From the NCBI GenBank assembly GCA_050296935.1, contig JBNKRV010000151.1, forward strand, positions 1 through 8,482: 8,482 bases of DNA, in the 5' to 3' direction. Positions 1-7,600 of this stretch are shown in pieces. Numbering within the stretch: the first letter of the stretch is position 1; the number at the start of each line of letters is the position of its first letter. The DNA is from Saccharicrinis sp050296935 (lineage in GTDB: Bacteria > Bacteroidota > Bacteroidia > Bacteroidales > Marinilabiliaceae). The notes beneath the pieces were generated by a model, which was not told the DNA's origin, ran no database searches, and saw nothing but the letters and a program-made list of their open reading frames with translations. The translations under genes were made by a program, and so were the position numbers.

Positions 1-173
1 CTGCGTTCAAACAGCTTTTCTTTCTTAACGTTTCGTTTACTGATTTTTTTAACGCTTTTTCATGAAGGCGGAAATGCTACCCTGATATTTGAAAGACACC
101 TTATAACCCGTTAGAAATAAAGATTATGCTAAGGTTAAATAATTTATACTGGACACTAATGATAAAAAATCTC

Positions 174-181
174 TATTTTTG
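174..181 (+). promoter_or_regulatory. possible -7 promoter element for the DUF493 gene
   Basis: TATTTTTG fits the Bacteroidota -7 consensus TAnnTTTG. It lies 16 bases before the ATG at 198, which would give a very short leader. No TTG is found at the expected -33 distance (about 19 bases upstream); only TGG at 150-152 is near. Because the region is T-rich, a chance match is possible. Confidence 0.3.
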
Positions 182-197
182 CTAAAATATTAAGTTC

Positions 198-470
198 ATG
201 ACAATGCAGAAATATCAAAAACTACTCGAGAAATTAAAAGACAATAAAACGTGGCCTCTTTTGTACATGTTCAAATTTATCGTCCCAAATGAGGAAGGTA
301 AAGTTGAAAAAGTAAAATCTTTACTTCCTGAAAACGGAAAGGTTTCTTTTAAACACACGAAAAATTTAAAATTCGTATCTATCACATGTAAAGCCTCAAT
401 GCCTAACGCCGAAAGCATTGTAAATGTGACATCTGAAGTAAGTAGAATTGAAGGTACAATCACCTTATAA
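198..470 (+). CDS. DUF493 family protein (YbeD-like small protein)
   Basis: This 90-residue protein matches the pattern of Bacteroidota DUF493 proteins as I remember it. It has an N-terminal helix rich in K, E and L (residues 5-18), then the TWPLLYMFKFIVPN segment (about 18-31). A second helix and strand follow, ending in an EVSRIEGTITL segment (about 80-90), where the family typically has a VS.IEG.I.L pattern. The family is a small ACT-like alpha/beta fold; E. coli YbeD is the best-known member, and its biochemical role is not settled. There is no signal peptide or membrane segment, so it should be cytoplasmic. Two in-frame ATGs (198 and 204) are available; I took the first. The next gene starts 156 bases later on the same strand, but an AT-rich inverted repeat lies between them, so an operon is uncertain. 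The antisense frame here is a shadow. Confidence 0.8.
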   Translation: MTMQKYQKLLEKLKDNKTWPLLYMFKFIVPNEEGKVEKVKSLLPENGKVSFKHTKNLKFVSITCKASMPNAESIVNVTSEVSRIEGTITL

Positions 471-512
471 CATTTCATTTTATCAGAATTTCACTATTTT
501 TAATTACAATTC

Positions 513-539
513 ATAACTATAATGCAATTATATAGTTAT
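513..539 (+). terminator. AT-rich inverted repeat, possible weak terminator after the DUF493 gene
   Basis: ATAACTATA at 513-521 and TATAGTTAT at 531-539 form a perfect 9-bp inverted repeat with a 9-base loop, 42 bases after the stop codon. The stem is almost all A-T and is followed by a mixed A/T tract rather than a clean T run. It may therefore be a weak terminator or just AT-rich sequence. Confidence 0.3.
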
Positions 540-626
540 TAATTAATATATTTACATTCTCTGACAAACATCATTATTGCAAAACGATAATATCTTGAAA
601 AACAAACGAATTAAAAATGATGTAAT

Positions 627-1052
627 ATGGATGTAAAACATTGGCAAGACTCAGAAAAAGATTGGAAGTTTTATTACGACGAGGGAATATCGTATTTAAA
701 TACATGTAAAAAACTCATCATTAAAAGAGGATCATTTGATAATGAATTTATTTACAACTTAGCCGTTTTAGCGGGAGAAAGACTGGCATTAGGTTTATTG
801 TTAAGTTATGATTATATTCCTTCTGCCACTTCATTGTCGGGCATGCTTCAAGAGGGTAAAGAATTTTACACACTGGATGATGAACTTTTAAAAGGTGCAA
901 GATTCATTAATAAGTTTCAGTTTTTTTGCTCTTTAGAAGTAGTTCCATTAACTGTTCCAAACGATGAAGAACTTAGTTCTATTGTGAATTATATTCAGAC
1001 TATTTATGATTTCAGCGAACAGAATCTGAATGAAAAAGTAGTAGTTGAATAA
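627..1052 (+). CDS. hypothetical all-helical protein, faintly HEPN-like
   Basis: I do not recognise this 141-residue protein with certainty. It reads as mostly alpha-helical and soluble, with no signal peptide or membrane span. The segment FIYNLAVLAGERLALGLLLSYDYIPSA (about residues 41-67, shown here only as a landmark) resembles the second helix and turn of HEPN-domain proteins. In those, a phrase like NLAVLAVEK..MALL is followed by a short loop and a leucine-rich helix. However, the Rx4-6H ribonuclease motif of active HEPN toxins is not visible. If it belongs to that fold it is probably a non-catalytic, possibly nucleotide- or partner-binding version. No nucleotidyltransferase (MNT) partner is next to it, which argues against a HEPN/MNT toxin-antitoxin pair. 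The start is ATG at 627; an overlapping ATGATG just upstream is out of frame and hits a stop. No Shine-Dalgarno is seen, as is usual in this phylum. A hairpin follows 28 bases after the stop. Confidence 0.65.
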   Translation: MDVKHWQDSEKDWKFYYDEGISYLNTCKKLIIKRGSFDNEFIYNLAVLAGERLALGLLLSYDYIPSATSLSGMLQEGKEFYTLDDELLKGARFINKFQFFCSLEVVPLTVPNDEELSSIVNYIQTIYDFSEQNLNEKVVVE

Positions 1053-1080
1053 AAAACAAATACCATAAAGAATTATTAAT

Positions 1081-1115
1081 AACCTGAATTCATCATTACA
1101 TTCTGGATTCAGGTT
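1081..1115 (+). terminator. hairpin after the 627-1052 gene; possible terminator or dispersed repeat
   Basis: AACCTGAATTC (1081-1091) and GGATTCAGGTT (1105-1115) pair over 11 bp with one T-G wobble and a 13-base loop, 28 bases past the stop. The position suits a terminator, but the 3' side reads CATACAATTTT rather than a direct T run. The same 11-13-11 layout with related arms recurs at 2250-2284 (minus) and 8343-8377 (plus), so it may instead be a dispersed hairpin repeat. Confidence 0.45.
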
Positions 1116-1354
1116 CATACAATTTTCCACTATCAGGAAGATTGTTTTTTGTATAATGCCCATCCAAAAAACGGGTGTCTGGGCTATAAAACGCGTATAA
1201 AAAATTTAAGCCGCAGCATACAGCGCATATGAGGATCTGGATTTTGAGCAACAACGCAGCAGTTGAACATTATAGACGAACACGATATAGTTTCCTATAA
1301 ACATTTCTTCTCACCAGTATATCCGGAAATTTATTTCCATTCAATCAGGAATTA

Positions 1355-1384
1355 TTGTATAGATTAAATAATCTTTTACTTTTG
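1355..1384 (+). promoter_or_regulatory. Bacteroidota-type promoter of the TRIC-family gene
   Basis: TTG at 1355-1357 and TACTTTTG at 1377-1384 are separated by exactly 19 bases. This matches the established Bacteroidota primary-sigma consensus (TTTG or TTG at -33, TAnnTTTG at -7). The ATG follows 23 bases after the -7 element, so transcription should start a little before the gene. This indicates that the gene is transcribed independently of the two genes to its left. Confidence 0.7.
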
Positions 1385-1407
1385 CTCAATATTCAAATTC
1401 CTTATTT

Positions 1408-2022
1408 ATGAATTTTTTAGATATTGCTGACTATGCAGGTACATGCGCTTTTGCCATAAGTGGAACGTTATCTGCCACTGAAAGGAAATTAGATTTATTT
1501 GGTGCCACATTCATTGGTTTTGTAACAGCAATTGGAGGAGGTACGATCAGAGATTTATTAATGGGAAACACGCCTGTAACCTGGATGAAAAATCAGGAGT
1601 ATTTTATTTTTATCCTTATTTCTATATTATTTACGTTTATCTTTTATAAGAGAATCATTAAATTAAGGCATACTTTATTTTTGTTTGATACAATAGGTAT
1701 AGGTGCTTTTACAATAATAGGTATTGATAAAGCCTTAATGTTTGGAATTAGTGAGCCACTTTCAATGGTAATGGGATTATCTTCTGCCGTGCTTGGCGGA
1801 GTATTAAGAGACACACTTTGTAATGATGTTCCCTTAATATTTCACAAAGAAATATATGCTACAGCCTGTATTGCAGGAGGATCTATATATTTATTTATGG
1901 TATATCTGGGTGTTCAGTTGTACTTTTCGCAGGCAGTTACCATCCTGGTGATAATTATTATTCGACTCGTTGCCATTAAATACAACTTAAGCTTACCCAA
2001 AATAACCCGGGCTCAAGAATAA
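1408..2022 (+). CDS. UPF0126 / TRIC-type membrane protein (trimeric intracellular cation channel family)
   Basis: This 204-residue protein is intact and of usual family length. It is built of two UPF0126 repeats, each carrying the family's glycine-rich bend followed by RD: GGGTIRDLLMG at residues 43-53 and GGVLRDTLCNDVP at 130-142. Hydrophobic spans fill most of the chain (about 3-20, 31-47, 66-80, 91-108, 117-131, 150-167, 174-190), consistent with seven membrane helices and a short basic C-terminal tail. Bacterial and archaeal members are structural homologues of animal TRIC potassium/cation channels and form trimers in the inner membrane. Some enterobacterial members have been linked to glycine movement, so the exact substrate here cannot be stated. 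The start at 1408 sits 23 bases after a well-formed promoter. I see no good terminator after the stop. Confidence 0.88.
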   Translation: MNFLDIADYAGTCAFAISGTLSATERKLDLFGATFIGFVTAIGGGTIRDLLMGNTPVTWMKNQEYFIFILISILFTFIFYKRIIKLRHTLFLFDTIGIGAFTIIGIDKALMFGISEPLSMVMGLSSAVLGGVLRDTLCNDVPLIFHKEIYATACIAGGSIYLFMVYLGVQLYFSQAVTILVIIIIRLVAIKYNLSLPKITRAQE

Positions 2023-2080
2023 AAAACAGCCATAAAATATTTGAGATTCCCAGAACAGAGAAGAAGTACATAAGCATTTA

Positions 2081-2242
2081 CTAAGTAATTGACCCTGACT
2101 CCTCCATTATACAAATAACCTTCAGATAGAAATCCCACAATTTATTAACTTCTCAAACAGTATAAAAATCATTATCATCCAATACCTTAACCGGATTTAC
2201 TGCTTTCTATTCTTTTAAAGCTTTATCTGCTGAATCAGCCGT
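2081..2242 (-). pseudogene. possible decayed reading frame with two internal stops
   Basis: Read on the minus strand from 2242 to 2081, one frame gives protein-like sequence interrupted by a TAG and a TGA. It runs TADSADKALKE, stop, KAVNPVKVLDDNDFYTV, stop, EVNKLWDFYLKVICIMEE and on to a final TAG. The mix of charged and aromatic residues looks more like once-coding DNA than random AT-rich sequence, but 54 codons is too little to be sure. I do not recognise the family. Part of it overlaps a repeat block that recurs at 8382-8410. Confidence 0.25.
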
Positions 2243-2286
2243 TTATATCAATCTGAATTCGGAAATTTTATTCGAACTTAGGTTAA
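2115..2286 (-). repeat. left copy of a two-block repeat (inverted relative to 8341-8410)
   Basis: On the minus strand, block A (2286-2252) begins TTAACCTAAGTTCGA and ends TTCAGA. Block B (2145-2115) reads ATAAATTGTGGGATT, five bases, CTGAAGGTTAT. Both blocks recur in the same order on the plus strand at 8341-8375 and 8382-8410. Block A agrees at about 30 of 36 aligned positions with one small gap on each side. Block B agrees at 14 of 15 and 9 of 11 positions. Here the blocks are about 106 bases apart, against 6 bases in the right copy, so one copy has gained or lost internal sequence. Confidence 0.6.
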
Positions 2287-2402
2287 TAGTTTCTTCAGTA
2301 AGTTTGCGGTATCAATTCGATATCTATCAATCCCATACATCTTAGAATCACAACTCATTACAGCTCATATATTACATTACAACCATTTACGGTAAGTTAT
2401 TT

Positions 2403-2432
2403 AAAAAAATTTCACAATACCACGCTTGTGAA
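2403..2432 (-). terminator. terminator-like hairpin downstream of the transposase relic
   Basis: On the minus strand TTCACAA (2432-2426) pairs perfectly with TTGTGAA (2417-2411) around an 8-base loop. It is followed by an A and then seven T residues (2409-2403). The layout is that of an intrinsic terminator, about 60 bases past the end of the transposase-like frame, which it may once have served. Confidence 0.5.
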
Positions 2433-2494
2433 GCTTTACCAATTTCACCATGAGTCCGGCATTATGTAATTTTAGATATTAATCCACATTGCAG

Positions 2495-2718
2495 TTAAAC
2501 AGGTGGAGATTCTTGTTTTTCAATAGATAACGATTTTTTGAATTCCATTTTGTGTACTACATATTTTTTCTGGTGAAAGGTGCGTATTTGAATCTTAGAG
2601 CATCGTACAATTGCTTTACTTTTTCATTTGGTTCAGAGCTGCGTTTTATTGTAATGATTTGATCTTGTAAGTTTTGTGCAGATGGTGTGGCTGGAAAGTA
2701 TCTATAAAAGCAATTTCC
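2495..2718 (-). pseudogene. frameshifted C-terminal remnant of a probable transposase
   Basis: Read on the minus strand from 2718, an open frame gives PATPSAQNLQDQ, then KVKQLYDALRFKYAPFTRKN, and stops at 2559-2557. The YDAL.FKYAPFTRK segment followed by VVHK resembles, from memory, the C-terminal end of DDE transposases of the IS4 superfamily (IS1634-like) in Bacteroidota. In another frame the sequence continues directly as KKYVVHKMEFKKSLSIEK and on to a TAA at 2497-2495. Adding one A to the run of six at 2564-2569 would join the two, giving TRKKYVVHK. The remnant therefore lacks the N-terminal and catalytic part and carries a one-base deletion. A stop (2721-2719) closes the frame upstream, and I see no further transposase sequence beyond it. 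The family is uncertain, but being the end of a once-longer protein is fairly well supported. Confidence 0.55.
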
Positions 2719-2864
2719 TTATTCTTATTTCGCTTAATTCTAAAACACGAAAATTTATTCTCTTTCGATTTATAAAACCTCGATTTTTGCCACTGGATCT
2801 TAAACATTTTCAACTAAATGCCCCCAAGGTTTTATACTATATTCCTATTCAAAAATTCCAACAC

Positions 2865-2903
2865 AAAAAAAGGATGATTTTCCATAAAAAGAAAACCATC
2901 CTT
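2865..2903 (-). terminator. intrinsic terminator of the susCD operon
   Basis: On the minus strand AAGGATGGTTTTC (2903-2891) pairs with GAAAATCATCCTT (2882-2870) over 13 bp with one G-U wobble and an 8-base loop. A run of T residues (2871-2865) follows at once. It begins 30 bases after the susD stop, so transcription should end there and not reach the debris beyond. The plus-strand reading also ends in five T residues, so it may work in both directions. Confidence 0.85.
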
Positions 2904-2933
2904 CGTTTTTAAAATAAACTCTAGTTTAGTGTA

Positions 2934-4685
2934 TTATTTCCATCCCGGATTCTGTTCTAATACAGCATCAAGATTAGAATCAATAGTCGTTTGTGGAATT
3001 GGAAATAAGTTCCACCCTGATGGCTGGGCATTTTCGCCTTGAAAATAAGGACTCTCTGTGCCAGAAAAATAACCATATTTAGAAATTCTATCTACGGCTA
3101 CTGTTCCTCCCATTCTTAATAATGTACACCATCTACGTTCCTCACCATATAACTCTCTTGCTCTCTCATCTAAGATTAAATCAATAGATACATCACCACT
3201 TGTAACCAAATATGTACATTGAGCTCTGTTTCTAAGCACATTAATATCTGCCGCAGCAAGATCTCTTTGATCTGCTCTAAAATATGCTTCTGCCCTTAAT
3301 AAATATGTTTCAGCTAATCTGTTTGCATATTCATCACGATACATATTTGAGCGGTTTCCTCCATCTTCCAGATCTTCATATCCCCAATCGTCAATCGGAG
3401 CCAATTTTGAACTTATTGGATAAATATTTTCTAAAGATGTCGGATCCAACATATCTTTGGTAACCAAAACACCATAATGTGACGAAGTTTCATCCTTACA
3501 TACAAATTCTCTTCTCATATTTACGGAACTATTTCTTATGTCATCCCAATAAACTCCTTCCCATATTGTATTCTGAGCCATTTCTGTTGGAGCTATACTT
3601 GAAACTCCTCTTCCACCAACGTAAGCATCAATCATACCCGGCCATGGAGAAGAGTTCCCATCTATATCTTTATAAGTTTCATTCCAATTGGCATTTCTTA
3701 AAACAGGAGAAAATTCACGAGGATAAGACAGGTAATTATCACCTTTATGCTCTTTATATACCTCATAATCATTCTGAAGTGTCCATAAGGCTTCCATATT
3801 ACCTTCAGAATAATCTAGATTTCCTCTTTGGAATAAATCAAAAAACACATCACCATCAGCATAATAGGCTTCAACACCATTCATTGCCTTACCTCCACCT
3901 TCCACAGATCTTGAACCAAATCTACTAGTCATTAACGAGTGTAATTCAATGGCTTTTGAAGCATACTTAACCGATTGATTTAAATACTCCGAATTGTTAC
4001 CCTGATCTGTTGCTAAAGCCAGATATGCTTCTGCTAAATAGTGATAAGTAACACCTTTTGCTACTTTCCCTGCCTCAGCCGGATAATCAGGCATATTAAT
4101 AAGTGCCGCTTCTAAATCACTAATTGCCTGTTTATACGTTTCCTCCCTTGTTAACCTCACAAAATCATACTTTGGAGTTGTGTAAAACTGTGTAACTATT
4201 GGAACTCCGCCCCACATTTCGCCCAGAGTTAAATACGCAAGCCCCCTAAAAAACTTAGATTGAGCAACTATATAATTATAATCATCTTCATTTTCCCATG
4301 TAATTTTATCTGATTCTGCACCTTCTAAGGTTATATTAGCATAACTAACCAACTTGTAAAATGCATCCCATAAATTTTTGATCATCCAATTTTCAGTGGA
4401 CCAGGAAGAATAATTTGAATCGCCATTTCCACTGCATCTCCAATAGGGTGTATCAAACATATCTGCCCCTTTTCCTTTCATAAAGAAGTTGTTCTGCATC
4501 CAATACCTGACATGAACATACATCATAGTCACACTTGCATCAACCTGAGAAACAGTGTTAAATGAGTTTTCAATGGTATAAAAAGTCGTTGGATTTTCTT
4601 CAATAAATTTATCATCATCACATGATACATGACTCAGACTTAAAAAAACCAGACTTAAAACTATATAATATGATAATCTTTTCAT
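2934..4685 (-). CDS. SusD/RagB family nutrient-binding outer-membrane lipoprotein
   Basis: This 583-residue protein is intact. SusD proteins are lipid-anchored on the outer face of the outer membrane and act as the hinged lid of the SusC channel, capturing ligand for import. Residues 1-21 form a lipoprotein signal peptide, with Cys22 as the likely lipid-bearing residue. CDDDK follows, an acidic stretch of the kind that directs Bacteroidota lipoproteins to the cell surface. The -3 lipobox residue is His19, which is unusual. Family hallmarks appear in order: FFRGLAYLTLGEMWGGVPIV (145-164), a TPR-like helical run (about 180-250), NRLAETYLLRAEAYFRA (455-471) with INVLRNRAQ (481-489), LDERARELYGEERRW (505-519), and the closing LFPIPQTTIDSN...QNPGW (560-582). 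The gene starts 11 bases after the susC stop and shares its transcript. The ligand cannot be read from the sequence; aromatic residues are abundant, as is usual for glycan binders. Confidence 0.95.
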   Translation of the reverse strand: MKRLSYYIVLSLVFLSLSHVSCDDDKFIEENPTTFYTIENSFNTVSQVDASVTMMYVHVRYWMQNNFFMKGKGADMFDTPYWRCSGNGDSNYSSWSTENWMIKNLWDAFYKLVSYANITLEGAESDKITWENEDDYNYIVAQSKFFRGLAYLTLGEMWGGVPIVTQFYTTPKYDFVRLTREETYKQAISDLEAALINMPDYPAEAGKVAKGVTYHYLAEAYLALATDQGNNSEYLNQSVKYASKAIELHSLMTSRFGSRSVEGGGKAMNGVEAYYADGDVFFDLFQRGNLDYSEGNMEALWTLQNDYEVYKEHKGDNYLSYPREFSPVLRNANWNETYKDIDGNSSPWPGMIDAYVGGRGVSSIAPTEMAQNTIWEGVYWDDIRNSSVNMRREFVCKDETSSHYGVLVTKDMLDPTSLENIYPISSKLAPIDDWGYEDLEDGGNRSNMYRDEYANRLAETYLLRAEAYFRADQRDLAAADINVLRNRAQCTYLVTSGDVSIDLILDERARELYGEERRWCTLLRMGGTVAVDRISKYGYFSGTESPYFQGENAQPSGWNLFPIPQTTIDSNLDAVLEQNPGWK

Positions 4686-4696
4686 TTTTCAACAAA

Positions 4697-7600
4697 TTAA
4701 AATTTTAAATCAACGCCAAAAGAAAATGTAGAACTTAATGGATAACCGTAAGAATAACCACCTCCTAAAGTTTGTCCTGTTTCTGGATCGCCACCTTCCC
4801 AATTCGTAATTGTGAACAGGTTGGTTGCTGCAAAGAATACTTTTAAATTATCGATCCGTAAATCCTTCACCCAGTCTTGCTTAAACTTATAAGATAGGTT
4901 CAAATTCTGTAATCTGACAAAGCCTCTACTTTGAAGAGGAGTATATCTATTATCTGTATAATTTACTCTTGGATACTTATTACTTTTATTTTCTGATGTC
5001 CACCATCCGTGGTTTAGGTTGTTATCATAAACAACATCACTAGCTGTTCTGTAGGCATAGATATTTTCTGATTTATAATAATCTCCACCTCCAAAAACAC
5101 CTGTAAATAAGGCATACAATTGAAAATTTTTATAATTTACAGTATTGGCAAATGACATCCTGAAGTTTTCTTTTGAATAACCTAAAATGGTTCTATCATC
5201 AGAAGTGATTGTACCACTTTCATCCGTATCTGAAAATTTTACATCTCCCGGAGTAGCTCCATTTGCATTTATATATTCAGTATCACTTTCCTGAACTATA
5301 CCAATTGGTTTATATCCATATATAGCACCTAATGATTTACCTAAAAATAACCAATTTGAAATATCATCCTCACCATCGCCGTATAGTTCATGCAGCTTGT
5401 TTCTATTGATATAATAAGTTAATGTAGAATTCCATTCCCAATCACCTTGTTTAAAATTGGTAGTATTTAAGGAAACTTCTAATCCCCAGTTATTAATTTG
5501 TCCCATGGTTTCATCCATATATTTAATACCATTGGCCATGGAAGGGATATTCCTGACAAAAACTTGATGTTCTGTTTTAGAAACATAGCCATCAACATCT
5601 AAATTGACTTTACTGTTCATCATTGTTAATTCAAAACCTGCATTAACAGCTGTAGTTTCTTCCCATCCTAATTCCGTATTTCCAAGAGCATTAACTCCTT
5701 GTCCCCAAGCTACTTTTGAATCATTTCCAAATGAATAACTATAACCTCCACTTTGACCTAAGGCTATGGTTGATAAAGTTCGATAAGGATGTAATGCCTG
5801 GTTGCCATTTTTACCCCAGGAAACTTTCAATTTTAAATAATCAATAGCGTTGACATTGCTCATAAAATTCTCTGAAGAAACAGTCCAGGCAGCACCTATT
5901 GATGGAAATACACCCCATTTATTATCTTTACCAAAGGTAGAACCTCCATCACGACGAACAGATGCTGTTAAATGGTATTTGTGATTATAGTTATAACTAG
6001 CTCTACCTAAATAACCTATATTAGTTTTTTCTGTATTATAAATATCCGTTATTTTTTGAGTCTCAGCATAAGTTAATCCATTGTAACCCAATGCTGTATT
6101 ACCCAGTGCAGAAAAATTTTTACCAGTCATTTTCTTGTAATGATAGTCATATGAATCTCTTGTATAAACAGCCGTTAAATCAAGATGATGCAATCCAAAA
6201 TCAGTAGCATAATTCAAAATATTATCCCAAACGAAAGCCAGGTCATTTGTTCTTGCCACATAACCATTTGCTTGTGCTAAATAACCACTAACATTTGAAG
6301 AGTTATATCTCTCATCTGAAGTACCTTCTGCCACATAATATCCTTCATGGGTAAAATAATCTCGTTGAGTATTTTTAATCGTATAAGAATAATTCGTTCT
6401 ATAATTCAGTCCTTTAATCCATGGACATTTAATAAGTGCATGACCACTTAATACGGTTGTATATAATACATCATGATCATCTATTGTTCCACTATTTACA
6501 TTCCAAAGTGGATTTACTCTGTATATTCCTTCCGTTGCCGGATATTTTTCAAGCAAACTATTCTCTTCATCTCTATATGCTCGTCCATAAGGAGTTAATC
6601 TAATGGCTTGATAAATATTATAAACACTTGGACCAGAATAATCATTAAATGAAAAATTAACATTGGTTCCAACCTGTAACCAATCAGTAATATCACTGGA
6701 TAATCTTGTATTTAGAGAAGTTCTTTCATAATCATCACCAATTAAAACGCCTTTGGTTTTTGTATGAGAACCTGAAAAATAATAATTCATTTTTTCATTG
6801 GCTCCTGATATAGATAAATTATAATTCCGGTTCGAACCTGTTCTTTCTACTAAATCCTGCCAGTTAACAGTTTTATTATTGGCATAATTTTCAACTTCAA
6901 AATCCGACATCCAACCTGTTGGGTCAGCATCTGCAGCAAGTCCTTGAAGTAAGTTCACTTTCTCCACCCATTTTTCGGGACTTAAAACGTCAGCCTTATT
7001 AATTACTGAAGAAACGCCCATTGAAGTATTAAACGTAATAACAGGTTTCCCTTTTACTCCTTTTTTAGAGGTAATCATTACCACCCCATTAGCAGCCCTT
7101 GAACCATATGCAGCAACAGAGGTAGCATCTTTTAAAACTGAAATACTTTCTATGTTTGAAGGATCAATGTCACGCATAGATCCCATAAAAATTATACCAT
7201 CTAAAACAATTAATGGATCTGTATTCCCACTAATTGATTTCTGCCCACGTACTAATAACCTAGGCGTTTGACCTGCCCCTTGCTCTTGCGAAACAGTCAT
7301 ACCAGGAACTATTCCTTTAAGAACGCTCATTGCATCTGTAGCAGGAATCTCTGATAAAGGAGAATCTGCAGTTTTAATTCGGGTAGAAGCTCCCGTAAAG
7401 TTTTTGCTCGTTGTTGTTCCATAAGCTATCACTACAATCTCTCCTAATTCGGATAATTCATCCATTAAGGTCACATTTATCTCCACCTTACCTTCTGTAT
7501 TAACTACTTGTGATTTAAATCCTACAAACGAGAATTGTAGAGAACTTCCTATAGGTACATCTAATGCATACTTACCTTCAAAATCAGTTATTGTTCCATT

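Larger units (their letters stand above)
1053..1407. other. intergenic region with hairpin and a GC-richer patch
   Basis: This 355-base gap has no convincing gene. From the left it holds an 11-bp hairpin (1081-1115), a GC-richer patch at about 1155-1290, and the promoter of the TRIC-type gene (1355-1384). The GC-richer patch includes a GCCCA/TGGGC inverted pair at 1158-1162 and 1180-1184. Short open stretches in the patch are interrupted by stops at close spacing. A minus-strand open frame that runs back into the upstream gene is a shadow. Confidence 0.6.
2023..2933. other. gene-poor region with transposon-like debris
   Basis: This 911-base stretch has no intact gene. It contains a possible decayed frame (2081-2242, minus), a repeat copy in two blocks (2115-2145 and 2250-2286, minus), a terminator-like hairpin (2403-2432, minus) and a frameshifted transposase-like C-terminus (2495-2718, minus). 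It ends with the susD terminator (2865-2903). The only sizeable plus-strand open frame (2676-2912) has low-complexity composition, overlaps the relic and the terminator, and is not a gene. Confidence 0.65.

Noticed and set aside
1..65. Possible gene edge at the left end: a plus-strand frame open from 3 to a TGA at 63-65, and a lysine-rich minus-strand frame running off the edge (KKISKRNVKKEKLFER).
   Set aside because: The plus frame is phenylalanine-rich antisense-like sequence of about 20 codons. The minus frame has no start codon after the preceding stop. Too little sequence is inside the window to support either.
627..1052. HEPN/MNT-type toxin-antitoxin system.
   Set aside because: No nucleotidyltransferase partner, no Rx4-6H motif and no overlapping gene pair; the neighbouring DUF493 gene is a housekeeping-type protein 156 bases away.
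948..1163. 71-residue minus-strand open frame.
   Set aside because: It overlaps the end of the 627-1052 gene and the following hairpin on the opposite strand. Its composition is typical of an antisense shadow in AT-rich DNA.
2676..2912. 78-residue plus-strand open frame.
   Set aside because: Low-complexity composition rich in K, F and I, no recognisable family, and it runs through the transposase remnant and the susCD terminator.
3479..3928. 149-residue plus-strand open frame inside susD.
   Set aside because: It is antisense to an intact, clearly conserved SusD coding sequence, and its histidine, tyrosine and leucine-rich content is a frame shadow.
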